From positions 158,378,437 through 158,442,436 of the forward strand of contig CM028379.1 of NCBI GenBank assembly GCA_013146195.2: a DNA stretch of 64,000 nt. The letters run 5' to 3'. Both the position numbers and the translations under genes were made by a program. This stretch comes from Codonopsis lanceolata. Taxonomy: Eukaryota; Streptophyta; Magnoliopsida; Asterales; Campanulaceae. The notes beneath the pieces were generated by a model, which saw only the letters and a program-made list of their open reading frames with translations, made no database searches and had not been told where the DNA came from. Of this stretch, positions 22,840-33,540 are shown in pieces. Every line of letters starts with the position of its first letter. Position 1 is the first letter of the stretch.

Positions 22840-23303
22840 CCAACGAGCTCTAGTTCAACTGGTACTGCTCACTTCTCCTAACGGAGAGGTTGGGTGTTCA
22901 AGTCTCACAAGAGACACCATGGACTTTACAACTCTCAATAGAGAGGTCGGGTGTTCAAGCCTCTTCAGAGGCACCGTTGTTGTTCAAGCCTTACCCAAAG
23001 GCCTCATTTAGCTACTCACTTATCTTAATGGAAAAGTTGAGTGTTCAAGCCCGACCAGAGGCACCCTGGTACTTCACTACTCTCAACCGAGAGGTCGGGT
23101 GTTCAAAGCCTCACCAGAGGCACCCTGGTACTTCACTACTCTCAACCGAGAGGTCGGGTGTTCAAAACCTCACCAGAGGCACCATTTGTTCGAGCCACAC
23201 CAAAGGCATCATATATATAATTGTAGCCTTTCAAGACATTAAAATAATAAAAAATTAAGGGTTGGAGTACGGTCTATGTTCCCTCCAAACCTTTAAAAAA
23301 AAT
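22840..23303 (+). mobile_element. tRNA-derived SINE with internal tandem expansion
   Basis: It is flanked by a perfect 11-base target duplication TGTAAACCGTA (22829-22839 and 23304-23314) and ends in an A-run, the marks of LINE-mediated retroposition. The head has an A-box-like TAGTTCAACTGG at 22851-22862 and a B-box-like GTGTTCAAGTCTC near 22895-22907, at tRNA-like spacing. The B-box neighbourhood (GAGGTCGGGTGTTCAAGCC then CAGAGGCACC) is repeated at about 22943, 23033, 23091 and 23150, the last two exactly 59 bases apart, with partial copies between. The 3' end is a unique GGGTTGGAGTACGG segment and A8. Confidence 0.85.
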
Positions 23304-23314
23304 TGTAAACCGTA

Positions 23315-23917
23315 ATATCTCAATAATTTTCACATTAATAAAATAGAGATTGAAAAAAACATGATAAAAACGATTGAGATTGTGAGATTAAACGTGATAG
23401 ATAGACATTCTTTATATTTCATATATATATCAATATTACATTGAAATGAATGCCCGCACATAATTTTTCGTTTAAAAATTTGACATTCGTTAACAACTTT
23501 AACATATACTTCCTAATTTAAACAAGTGCTACCATTAATTAAGAATATTTCCAACCTATCTATATTACAATAGAGCTCATTTTCACACATGTGCAATTGA
23601 CTAAAGCTATTTAGAGGTTGAGATTAAATTATCTTAAAAAATTTAATGGTTGAGATTCACTCTCACATTCACTTGTGTGAGAGTAGTTATCCACTTTTAA
23701 CTCTCTATTTTCTCTCACCCTGTTACAAAATTACCATCTACAATTAATATTATAAGCAGTCACACCCTGAGATTAATCTTCTAAACCACTACCCCTTATA
23801 AAACATTAACATTATATTAATATAATCTCACAATAAAGCTCAATTACCACTTGAAGTAATGTACCCTTCAACTGTAATTTATTTTTTTTAATCGCACCTT
23901 TAATTTATTTTAATTTG
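23315..23917. other. AT-rich sequence without gene
   Basis: It continues the duplicated sequence flanking Copia B (AATAAAATAGAGATTGAAAAAAACRTGATAA, also at 24053-24085). A small hairpin ACTCTCACATTCACTTGTGTGAGAGT lies near 23660. Nothing else supported. Confidence 0.5.
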
Positions 23918-24090
23918 TATACGAAATTACTGGTTGAAAAAAAATTAAATTGATTAAGTTAATTATGATAAAAATTAAAAATAAAAAAATACAAATACAA
24001 ATTTTCGCAACCATAAAACTGTAAAACCGTAATATCTCAGTAAAAGAGTAACTAAAATAAAATAGAGATGAAAAAAAACGTGATAACTTT
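23918..24090. repeat. Third unit of the duplicated AT-rich sequence
   Basis: It matches 15372-15520 followed by 22778-22800, that is, the sequence before Copia B split it. It shows the uninterrupted form. Confidence 0.75.
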
Positions 24091-25036
24091 TTAACTTTTG
24101 TCGCACATGTGAAGATAACCAAAAAATTATTTTAAAAAATACAACAATTACTGACCAATCACACTTCACCTTTTTATTCCCTTAAATACCCGTCACTCTT
24201 CCCAAGATCAAAACAGAACCACCCCCCAAATTGCAAACTCCTTTACAATTTTCGTAAAGGCTGTTCGACAATTCCCTTGCTTTCAAAAATAACAAGAAAG
24301 AAAATGGCCAGAAAAAAATCCCACATTTTGCAGAAAGTCTCGCCCATCCTAATCTTCAATCATCATCTTCTCCAGCTGCTCCCAGCACTCATCCTCCGTC
24401 CTGTTCCCCCGTTCACCAAAACCTCCACACCGACCCCAAGCAATCCGACCACGCCAACCCCATGGCAGGGACCTATCTTCTCTCCCATCCCCAACTTTTC
24501 TCTCTCCCACTCTGCCCAAGCATACCAGCGGTCTTCGTCTCCGGCGAATCCCCGCCTTCCCTCTCCGAATCCGGCCTTTTTCCTCTGGCACCAGCCAAAC
24601 ATCTCCATCCCGACTTCATCCCCGATTTCCCCCAAATCTAAGTCCACCTACTCCATTTCTCTCTCACGCACTGAACCCAACAGCAAACCTATCAAAGCCG
24701 CCATCTTCTCCGTCACCCCAAATTGAGAAAACCCATCACCCCAAGAGTCATTTCTCTCAAGAAATCGAGCAAACTCATTAAGAATAAGTTCAAGCATTAC
24801 AACTATGGAATCAGGGCTTGATTCGCCGGGACAGAGGAGAGAGGGAGGAGGACGCCGGGTGCGTTTGGAGATGGAGATGGAGAACAGGAAGCCGGAACAG
24901 AGGATGAAGGGATGAAGTGATTCGCCGGAACAGAAAGCTTGGAGACTCAACGCATGCTGGGGCTCTCTTTTATTTAGAAGAAAAGAGAAGAAGAGAGAGG
25001 CAGAGGAAGTTAAGATTGATGGAGAAAAATAAGATG
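24091..25036. other. GC-richer segment with overlapping open frames, no recognised gene
   Basis: On the plus strand an ATG at 24304 opens a Pro/Ser-rich frame to 24726. On the minus strand a frame from 24950 to 24363 is open apart from one TAG at 24650-24648 and contains a stretch KMAALIGLLLGSVRERE. Base composition is unlike the AT-rich neighbours, so this could be a captured or truncated exon. Neither frame resembles a family I know, and which strand is real is undecided. Confidence 0.3.
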
Positions 25037-25044
25037 AATAGGAA

Positions 25045-25766
25045 TAGAGCTGTCAAGGTGGGTTTGCGGGGCGGGCCAACCCGCAACCTGCTATAACCCG
25101 CCATTTGGCGGGTCGGACGGGTCAGCCCATGAAAATTGGCGGGCCGGGAAATTGCCAACCCGACCCAACCCATCTTGGGTTGTGGGTTGGGCGGGCCAAC
25201 CCACCAACTTTTTCCCAATTAATCTAAATAATAAAAATAATCATAAATAATACAAAAAATATCACAATTCATTAAAAAAAATTATATTTTATACTATTAT
25301 ATTTTTAATAGTGTTTTCTAACAATTATCTCTAATATTAATAGTATAAAATGAGAAAAAAAATATATAAGTAAAAAACTATTTTATCATTACTCTTTTTA
25401 TATGTTTTTATAATCATCTTTCTATAAATATTGTGGTTAATATACCTTATTCTGACATTTTTAGTTGCTATAAGTGCCACTTTTTGAACGAATTCAAAAT
25501 CATTTACTAATATTTTAGATATAAAAAATAATCTTACATTTTGAGCGAAAATGATTTAAACTAATTATTTCAAACTTATGAATTAGTTATTTGAAATTAG
25601 TATATGACGGGTCAACCAGCCCCAACCCACCTCAACCCGCAACCCGCTGCGGGCTCAACCTGTTTGACCCACCTCCTAATGGGTTCATATTTTCCCAACC
25701 CAACCCACCTTTTTTAAGTGGCTGAGCGGGCCAACCCAACGAGCCCAACCCATTTTGACAGATCTA
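25045..25766. mobile_element. Non-autonomous hAT element, 722 bp
   Basis: Ends TAGAGCTGTCAA and TTGACAGATCTA match at 11 of 12 positions when inverted. The 8-base duplication AATAGGAA lies at 25037-25044 and 25767-25774. Both subterminal regions are dense in CCCAACCC / GGGTTGG motifs (25060-25205 and 25610-25755), separated by an AT-rich middle. Clustered subterminal motifs are typical hAT transposase binding sites. No coding region. Confidence 0.92.
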
Positions 25767-25774
25767 AATAGGAA

Positions 25775-26090
25775 TAGGAATAGGCGTAGGAATAGGAAAA
25801 CAAAAAACGTGGAAAGAAACGGTTATCCGTGAAATCAAATCCTGACCGGTAAATAGCTTTTGATAACTATCTGAGCTATTTTATATAATAGATTAATTAA
25901 TAACTCATTATTATTTTTTGATAAGTAAAAATAATATTATTAAATGTGCTCAGCATTTCATTGTTGATCTAACCTCTTAATTACTTCGAGGATTGAGTGG
26001 CCTCTATTTAAAAACCCCAACCGTTTCGATCAAATAGTTTACATTTGAAAAGTTTAATAATCAAGGGAGATATTAGTAAACTTGGAGGTG
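25775..26090. other. Intergenic sequence
   Basis: No gene. A short TTTTTTGATAAGTAAAAATAA tract at 25913 resembles the 3' tails of LINEs elsewhere in the window. Confidence 0.4.
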
Positions 26091-26098
26091 GTTATAAC

Positions 26099-26687
26099 CA
26101 GTGGCGGATCCACATTAGCATTAGGGGTGTCCATGGACACCGCCCAATTAAAAAAAATTGAGAGTAGGTTTGTGATATTTGACAATTGGACCCTAAAATT
26201 GGACCCCAACAGTTCGAAATCGAATGTCCGATCAATTTTTAAATGATTCTCTTGTATGTTATATCGAAAAAGACATGTTAATGAATGTTGGTGATGATGA
26301 TGTAATTACTTGTTTTCAACGTATGAAAACACGTAAAGGACAAATTGTAGTTTCTAATTTTTTTTATGTAATACTCTATCTGTCCCAAAATATATGACAT
26401 TTTGTGATAATTTTTTGTTCCAAAATAAATGACACTTTGTAATTTTCAAAAAAACTTTTTCCATTTTTTCTCCAATTCTACCCATATTTATTGACTTTGT
26501 AACCCGTGTTTGACTTTTTGGGTAAGAATATCAAAACACTTCATTAATGTTTGGATAGGGGCAGTTTAGTCTTTATAATATGTTTCGTTGGTCGGTGTGA
26601 AAAGCCCTAAAAAGTCATATATTTTAGGACGGATGAAGTAGTAAAAATTTTGGACACCGGTCAACATTAATCCTGGATTCGCCACTG
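26099..26687. mobile_element. hAT-type element, 589 bp, carrying a nested MITE
   Basis: Ends CAGTGGCGGATCCA and TGGATTCGCCACTG; perfect 8-base duplication GTTATAAC at 26091-26098 and 26688-26695. Same terminal family as 11597-11763. Net of the nested Stowaway, the element is about 320 bases. Confidence 0.95.
26374..26638. mobile_element. Stowaway-like (Tc1/mariner) MITE nested in a hAT element
   Basis: Ends CTCTATCTGTCCCAAAATATATGAC and GTCATATATTTTAGGACGGATGAAG are inverted and of the CTCCCTCCGTCCC type, flanked by TA at 26372-26373 and 26639-26640. The insertion postdates the host hAT element. Confidence 0.9.
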
Positions 26688-26695
26688 GTTATAAC

Positions 26696-27244
26696 TTATA
26701 ATTACAAATATACTTGAGCGTACACAAGATGCATATATCACAGCCAAAGTTGAAAGGTTATGGGGATTAAAGACATAATCTTTAAGAGCAGACTCTTTAA
26801 GTGGAACATCCAAAAATAGTGAACTCTTTACATGGAATGGAAGAACTATTAATCAAGGAATACAATTCCCACAATTAGTCCTAGGATTTCTAGATTTTAT
26901 TGGAGTAGATGAATTAATAAATTCCCTCCTAAAACAAAGATCTCTGTAAAATACAATTTGCCTAAGATAACACTATCGATAGACATATAAAATCAGAGAA
27001 ACTATAAGGGAAGATTCAGTATTGTACATAGTTAAGGACAAAGGTGATGGGGAAAGAGATAAACAAAGCACAGTTAAGCTCATTGAATTTTATATACTTC
27101 GTTTGTCATTAAATAACTTAACCACTTGATCTCAAAAAGTTTTCTATCTTAAAAAAGTAACTATTTTGCTTAATCATCACGAATTTGTATTTACAGTTGT
27201 AATTTGCAACTTGTAAGAAAAAACTGCACGTCACATAGTAAGCC
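26696..27244. other. AT-rich intergenic sequence
   Basis: No gene or element seen. Confidence 0.45.
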
Positions 27245-27480
27245 TGTTAAAGATAGATAGTGGCCCAAGACACCCATTTGATTTGTATAGGCCTAAGAGG
27301 TCCGACCCATTGAGATTCATTTGTTTGCACCTCTCCAACTCGAACACTTCACAAAAGTTATGTGTATGAGTTGAAGGGGAGTGTTAAAGATAGTATAGGC
27401 CCAAGATGCCCAATTACGATGTAAGCCATTAGTCCTAGATATAAATACTTGTAATAGAGTAATTAGATGTTAGCTTTTTT
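27245..27480 (+). mobile_element. Two Copia LTR starts separated by a polypurine tract, fragment
   Basis: TGTTAAAGATAG...GGCCCAAGA occurs at 27245 and again at 27382, where it follows TTGAAGGGGAG. This looks like a 5' LTR piece joined by deletion to the polypurine tract and 3' LTR of the same Copia family. A TATAAATA box lies near 27439. The 3' limit is unclear. Confidence 0.6.
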
Positions 27481-28815
27481 TGGAAGTTGTACTTGAAATA
27501 TTTTCTTTGATTGTTGTCTCCGTGAGCTGGAATTACGGTGACGCATCTTGCAAGAAACTGGAAAGGAACGGGGCGAAGACAAAGGGTAGAATTGTGCATT
27601 TACGCATTTGCATTTGAGTATTGAAGCGGTCCATCCATGGTTGAGAAAGGACGTTGATAGCTCCACTGAGTGGACTCACCGAGTCGACGAGTCGTACACA
27701 TAAAAAGTTCTATCCAAATTATTGGATTAAGGATGTACTCTTACGGATAGAAAAGTAGTTGTACACCGCTCGCTCCAACGAAGATTAAATGTAAATTTCA
27801 GGAAAAGTAATTAAGATGCTTCCTATCATACCTGAGAGCGTCAAACTGGGTAAATCCTTAATTGCTGCCACGCAGGAGACAGTTGGCAGATTTCTCCTTC
27901 AACTTTTGTTGTCTATAAATTGCGCAAACAACATTCATACAGAAGAGTTCACGGTCCTCTGGGCATTAGCAACCAAATTATTCATGAAAGAATCCATTAG
28001 ACACTCGTGACTGAAATCAAACGTATCAGAACTAGGGTAAGAAACACTAGAGTGATGCCTCCTTCCAGAGTTCATTACATCCCTGGAGGATATGTTTTGT
28101 GGTGAAGAATGAAAACATAATAGGTGGGCGAAACAAACCCTGGGCAAAGAGGCAATCATATTGGCTAGTGACTTTTAGGGCCATAGCGAAAGAAAAAATG
28201 AAGGCACAAGAACCTGTTATGAAAAATGCTTTGAATAGCGGATGGAGAGCAATGGATGGTCAAAACTTTCCATCAAAACTCAAAAGAGATAGCCGTTACC
28301 ACATAGACAATAGGAAAGTAGTTGATAACCGATGGGAGTTTGAATTACAGCAGGAGCTAGTTAGTAAGTGTTGGTTACGCACTAAGATGATTGACATATT
28401 CCACATAACTTCACATTTTTTCAAGTATCTCTTTCCTTTTATGTCTTGATATATTCTAAATCACAATTTCAATTTTCAATACAGGAGGAGATCGAACTTT
28501 CCAACCATCGCCGCGGGGGAGTTAACAAAGGTAATTCAAATATTGGAGCTTGGCACAGATTTGGCAGTCAATCAAGTCGGTGTATGGAATTCAAAATTAT
28601 TCTTTAACATGTCAAACTTTTCGAGATTTATGCTACCATATCAAGTATTGGATATTCCCAAATATTTGTGCACATATCTCATATTCGCGATAGACACTCT
28701 TTTGGCTCAAATGGGTGGTATATCGTTCAATTCTGGTATATACTGGCTAGGAAATATCATTAGTCTTATCTTAATGATTAATAACCTCAAATAATTCATT
28801 ATACCATGATTGATG
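27481..28815. other. No recognised gene
   Basis: Several short open frames occur (for example 27816-28010 and 28099-28449), but none has a recognisable motif, splice logic or repeat structure. Confidence 0.4.
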
Positions 28816-29630
28816 AATGTAAGGGTATTTTAGGCATTGCCTAATTTATCTTGTCCTCACTTTCTTAGTCAAAATAGGATGTATTTTGGTATTTTTGTGT
28901 TAGGATTTAAGTAGGATTCTTTATTAGAAATAGGTGATATTTTTAGTAATTAAATCTTTGCATAAGGTTTTAGTTATTAATGTTCTCAAATTAGGAAAGG
29001 TAATCTTGTGTTATTTTCGGCTAAATCTCTTTCCTAGAATGTTTTGGTGTCTTGCCGTGTTGTTGCAGGATTCCTTGGTGTCTTGGATTTCAAGTTGCTG
29101 CAGCCTATATATATAGGAGATGCCGAGTAGCTTAATGGCTGGCTGAGAGACACAGAACTGAGAGCATAGACGAATTGGTTAGAAGTGCTGTGAGCAGAAA
29201 AGAAAAGTTGATCCCAGATTTCTTATGTGCTGAATTAGAGAGAAGAGATCAACCATTGTTCTGAAGATTGCCAAAACAAACCTGCTGCAGTTTTATATCT
29301 TCAGGAACACAGCCTTGTGTTTCCTGAAGTTGCTGTTTTCGTGCTTCCAGCTTTTGTTGTTTGTCTTGGAAGCTGTTTTTCGTCTTTAAGAACTTTCTTC
29401 CCACGTTTGGTTTAGTGTTTATGTGGGTTTTGTGATTCTCCAAGATTATATATATCTTGTGAGAATTTTGTGTTTTTTGTTTAGATTCAAAAACAGTTTT
29501 GGTTTTAATATATTTGTTGCCTTGAGGCTTGATCTACAAGATTGATTCTTGTAGATTGTTTTTTGTGTGATTTTTTGTCTTACTAAGTGTGTTAAATTTC
29601 AAATCTCATAACAAAACTTCCGCTGCAAAT
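28816..29630 (+). mobile_element. Possible solo LTR
   Basis: The stretch has a CCTATATATATAGGAGATGCC TATA-like segment near 29103, followed by leader-like sequence with TCTTGTAGATTG and T-rich text, and a possible CA end at CTCATAACA near 29613. No partner LTR or duplication was found, so this is a composition-based guess. Confidence 0.3.
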
Positions 29631-29982
29631 TTCTGTTACACACTTTCAGTTCACATTGTTACTGCCGTTGTTGCAACATTCACTGCAACATTGGCAGTAA
29701 CATCGTCCCATATCGAGAATCCGTGGCATCGCGTTCTTTCAATGAAACTTATACTTCAAACTCATGAGCTACGCTCAGTTGCAGTTGCACTTCGGCAAAA
29801 TAAGAGTACTCACTTCATAGTGAAAGCATGTAACTCTGTTCTCTGTATCTTTGTGTTGGAAGCTGAGTAAATTTGGTTATCTTTCCACCTCCCTCATCTT
29901 GTCTATATGTATTCTCATGTTCATTGGATGGACTCTATGCACCTCTCCTTTTTTTTTTGTATTGTATACATATACCTCAACA
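29631..29982. other. Intergenic sequence
   Basis: An open frame at 29589-29870 has no recognisable domain. Nothing else seen. Confidence 0.4.
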
Positions 29983-29991
29983 TTGTTAATA

Positions 29992-30163
29992 GGGCAATGC
30001 TAGAGTCACTCTCATTTTGCACTAAAATATAGGTACTCTATGACGTGACACACTCTCATTGGTTGGACATTTTGTGGGTCCCACTACTCCAACCAATGAG
30101 AGTGTGCTATGTCATAGAGTAGCCATATTTTGGTGCAAAATGAGAGTGACCCAAGCATTACTC
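29992..30163. mobile_element. Fold-back MITE, Mutator-like, 172 bp
   Basis: The two halves are near-perfect inverted repeats over their whole length (GAGTCACTCTCATTTTGCAC with GTGCAAAATGAGAGTGAC; ACACTCTCATTGGTTGGA with TCCAACCAATGAGAGTGT). The perfect 9-base duplication TTGTTAATA at 29983-29991 and 30164-30172 points to a Mutator-like transposase. Confidence 0.9.
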
Positions 30164-30292
30164 TTGTTAATAATACACGTTGACTTGGGTCCTTTTTCCT
30201 TTGGCCAGTACGCTTCTCTTCTTTTGTCTTCATAGAGTCGGTTTGTGTCCTAGGTTAGGAGTCGTCTCTGGGTATTAGTTTGTCAAGGTTTT

Positions 30293-31775
30293 TATGGTAT
30301 CAAATCCTATCTGTAGCCATGGCGGATAAGTCCATCATGTCCAGCAAAACCATAGCTTCATCTTCAAGCCTCAATCCTGAATCCATGTCCAGCAACCACC
30401 CTCTGCCAATCTTTTTCAACATTCAATCCTTTATGGGGAATTGTCATATGACAATTACAAGAATTGGAGTTCTTTGTTTATCTCAGTCCTAGACACCTAC
30501 CGTATTAACGAAACCATTACTCGAAAAACACCCCCACCAAAGTTTCTTGAAGATAAAGTCACCCTAAACCCCGCTCACATCCTATTCTTTCAAGCTTCCA
30601 GTCTTGTTGTAGGTTGGATAAAGGCCACAGGATCCCCAAAAATTCAGATTACTATCAATCATTGCAAAATGGCACTCGAAGCCTGGGAATTGCTTGCTAA
30701 GCGTTTCGGTGTGTCATCAAGAATACATATCCAGAAGTTGCAAGACGATTTGCATGATCTGCGCAAATCCCCCGACATGACAATGGACGAGTATCTTCTT
30801 CGAGCAATCGCCCTTGTTGATTCTCTTGCCACAGTAGGAGAGGTGGTTACTGACAAAGAATTGCAGCCCAGAATCCTTGGCGGACTTGGTCCCTCGTACA
30901 AGGAGTTTATAACGGTACAGAATGCTCGACCCACTGCTTCGATAGCAGTGATCAGGTTGCAAGTAAGTTTTCTGTCTCTCCTAGTGTTATTAGTTTTGCT
31001 TATCTAAATTCAAGTGCTCATGCAGCCTGTCCATGACTGGATCATAGATTAAGGAGCATCTGATCACATTGTTTCTTCATTAGATCTACTTGTTAATCTA
31101 ATTCCTTTTTTATCTACTTTGCATTTACCTAATGAGCTTACTACCTTAGTAACTCATAAAGGTACAGTTCATCTGCCCATAGGTATTGATCTACACAATG
31201 TTTTATATGCTCCTGATTTCTCTTTCAACCTTATAACTGTGGGTAAACTTGTTTCACAATCCTTCCACTTTGGCTTTCCTTGGTTCTTCTTGTCTGATTT
31301 AGGACTCAACTTGCACGAGCTGGAAGGTGATTGGTAAAATGGACAGGGGCTTACACAAACTTGACTTACAAGATGCTATTGGTTCTGATATACACAAGCA
31401 TCATGTTTCTGTTGTGTCTACTTTATCTTCTATTTCTCCTAGTCTGTGGCATCTTAGGTTAGGTCATGCACCTATTTCCACATTTCCTTTCTATCCTATA
31501 TAATGTAGCAAAACTAATGACTTTATTGTTTGTGATGTATGTCATATGGCTAAACAATCCAGAATAAAAATTCCTTTGAGTTCTAGTCATGCTCATGAAC
31601 CTTTTGGTTTAATACATTGTGACACGTGGGGACCATATAGACATAAAACTTATAATAGATTCAATTCCTTCCTCACAATTGTTGATGACTACTCAAGGAC
31701 TACTTGGACTTATATTCTTCATTCTAAGTCTCAAGTTTTGTCTTATCTTACTTCCTTCTTGAAACAGGTCCTCAC
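30293..31775 (+). pseudogene. Copia element C: leader, gag, protease and start of integrase, truncated
   Basis: ATGGTATCAAATCC at 30296 is a decayed Met-tRNA primer site. Gag begins at ATG 30319; a frame change near 30440 leads into YDNYKNWSSLFISVLDTYR and AWELLAKRFGVSSRIHIQKLQ (Copia gag/UBN2 pattern) to about 30960. Protease-like DWIID.GASDHIVSS follows at 31030 with one stop, then WHLRLGHAP and CDVCHMAKQSRIKIP of the integrase zinc finger, and CDTWGPYRHKTYN with VDDYSRTTWTYI of the integrase core. Sequence homology ends at about 31775, where a second, unrelated Copia gag begins. RT and RNase H of this element are missing, and the zinc knuckle region appears deleted. Confidence 0.88.
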
Positions 31776-31781
31776 ATTCCA

Positions 31782-33540
31782 ATGAAGTCAAATCTTCTTG
31801 CCGAAGTAGTAGGCGGACCTCCCGAGGTACCCAAGTCAATAAATGAATGGACTGATGAAGAAAGGAAGCTTGTTGAACTCGACAACAAAGCTATACATAT
31901 CATATCTAGCTCTGTCGATACAAGCACATATCAGCAGATAATCAGGTGCAAAACAGTCAAAGAAATGTGGGAAGCACTAGTGGAATATCTAGAAGGAGTC
32001 CTGCCCACAAGAGACAACAGAAAGTACAACTATATTCAACAGTTTGGCTCTTTCAGAAAAGAGCCAAAGGAGACACTACGTCAAGCCTACGACAAATTTT
32101 GTGAGGTAGTAAATAGTTGTTATTACTTAGGAAAAGAATATAGTGTTAAGGAAGTTAATATGAGATTTTTAGCTTCCTTGGGAAGTTTGTAGCATGTTAA
32201 GACCACAGCCATTAAAGAGTCCAAGGACTTAAACTCCATGCATCTACGGATCTTGTATGCGAGTTTAACTGTCTATGAGCAAGAACTACTTCAAGCTCAA
32301 GAACAGGACAAACACTTTAAACTTCCTTCTTTTTCTGCTATCTCTCAAGAAACACCTGCCCTAGAAAATAAACCATCTACTTCTTCTTCTTTAAACGACA
32401 ATGAAATTCTTTCTGACAAACAATTTCTATGTTCGTTAAGAAGTTTCAAAAATTCTCAAATTTTAATAAGAAGAAGGAAGCAAACCAACAGATTTTCAGA
32501 AAGACTGCGAAAGCTCACAAAATAATGAGCTAGTTTGCTACAATTGCAGGAAGTCTGATCATTTTGCTTCTAAATGTCCTAAGCCCAAATATGAAGCTTA
32601 TAAAAGGCGACCCTCTAAATCATTTTCAAAACATAAAGGTTTGCTGGCTGAGGACTTAGAAGAAAACCAAGTGTCCACTTGGTTTGAAATTGATTCTGGT
32701 GAGGATGATAGTGATGACTTACTTAAGCAGGCTCATATCTGCCTCGTTGCTCTAGAGTCACCTCCCACCTATGACTCAGATGGTGAAATCAAATATTCTC
32801 CTTTTCAAGCTAACATAGAACAACCTATTGAAGAGCCGTCTAAAGAAGAAATCCTTAAGGATGCTCAGGATATGCTAGAGGAATTCAATGAATTTAGAAA
32901 GGCTTATGTAAAGTTAGCTAAAAGCCATGAGACGCTGGGAACTGAGAAATCCTTGCTGGAAGCCGAGTTAAAAACTCTAAATGGAATCCAGCAGGAAAGT
33001 ATCAAGTTAAAAGAAGAGAGAAAGTTTCTAAATGAGAAGGTTGCTTGCCTCATTGATCATGCCAAAAAGCTATCTGCTGAGAAAGATGAGTTACAAAAAA
33101 CTATCGACTCATGGAATAACTCAAAGGTTGTCTTTGACCAAATCCTTAGAGACCAGAAGCCAACTGCAGACAAAACTGGGCTAGGTTTCTCTGAGAACAC
33201 CTTTGGCACAACCGCTGAACAAAAAACAGAAGACTTGTCTGTACGAACTGGTGATGATCCTATATATCATCAGCAGTTTAACAACAAGGGTAGACAAGGA
33301 GTTGGTTATGCTGTTGTTCAGTATAAATATCCTAAGACTGAAACTATTAAGACTAACAATGCGTCTAACGCAAAGCAATCACCAGCTGGCGAAAAGTCTG
33401 CTAAGGGTTGTGCAGATTCACATGACACTTCTACCAGCACCTCTGCTAAAGCAAAGGCTGTTTCTAGGAACACAAAAAATCTGCCCAAGCCTATCAGATT
33501 CATCAAAAGCACTACTGATGGTGTTGCTGCTTCCAAGTTA
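31782..33540 (+). pseudogene. gag of SIRE-type Copia D
   Basis: The frame starts within gag: LVELDNKAIHIISSSVD and VKEMWEALVEYLEG match the UBN2/Copia gag core. A TAG at 32190 breaks it, and a frame change near 32450 follows. A zinc knuckle CYNCRKSDHFASKC lies at about 32539-32580. The tail from 32641 has acidic residues then a coiled coil (LEEFNEFRKAYVKLAKSHET; KDELQKTIDSWNNSK), then a Lys/Thr/Ser-rich region. Near 33537 the frame passes without a stop into RT sequence, revealing an internal deletion. Confidence 0.85.

Noticed and set aside
28099..28794. Possible small host genes between 27.8 and 28.8 kb
   Set aside because: Frames lack recognisable domains, conserved splice sites or a plausible promoter.
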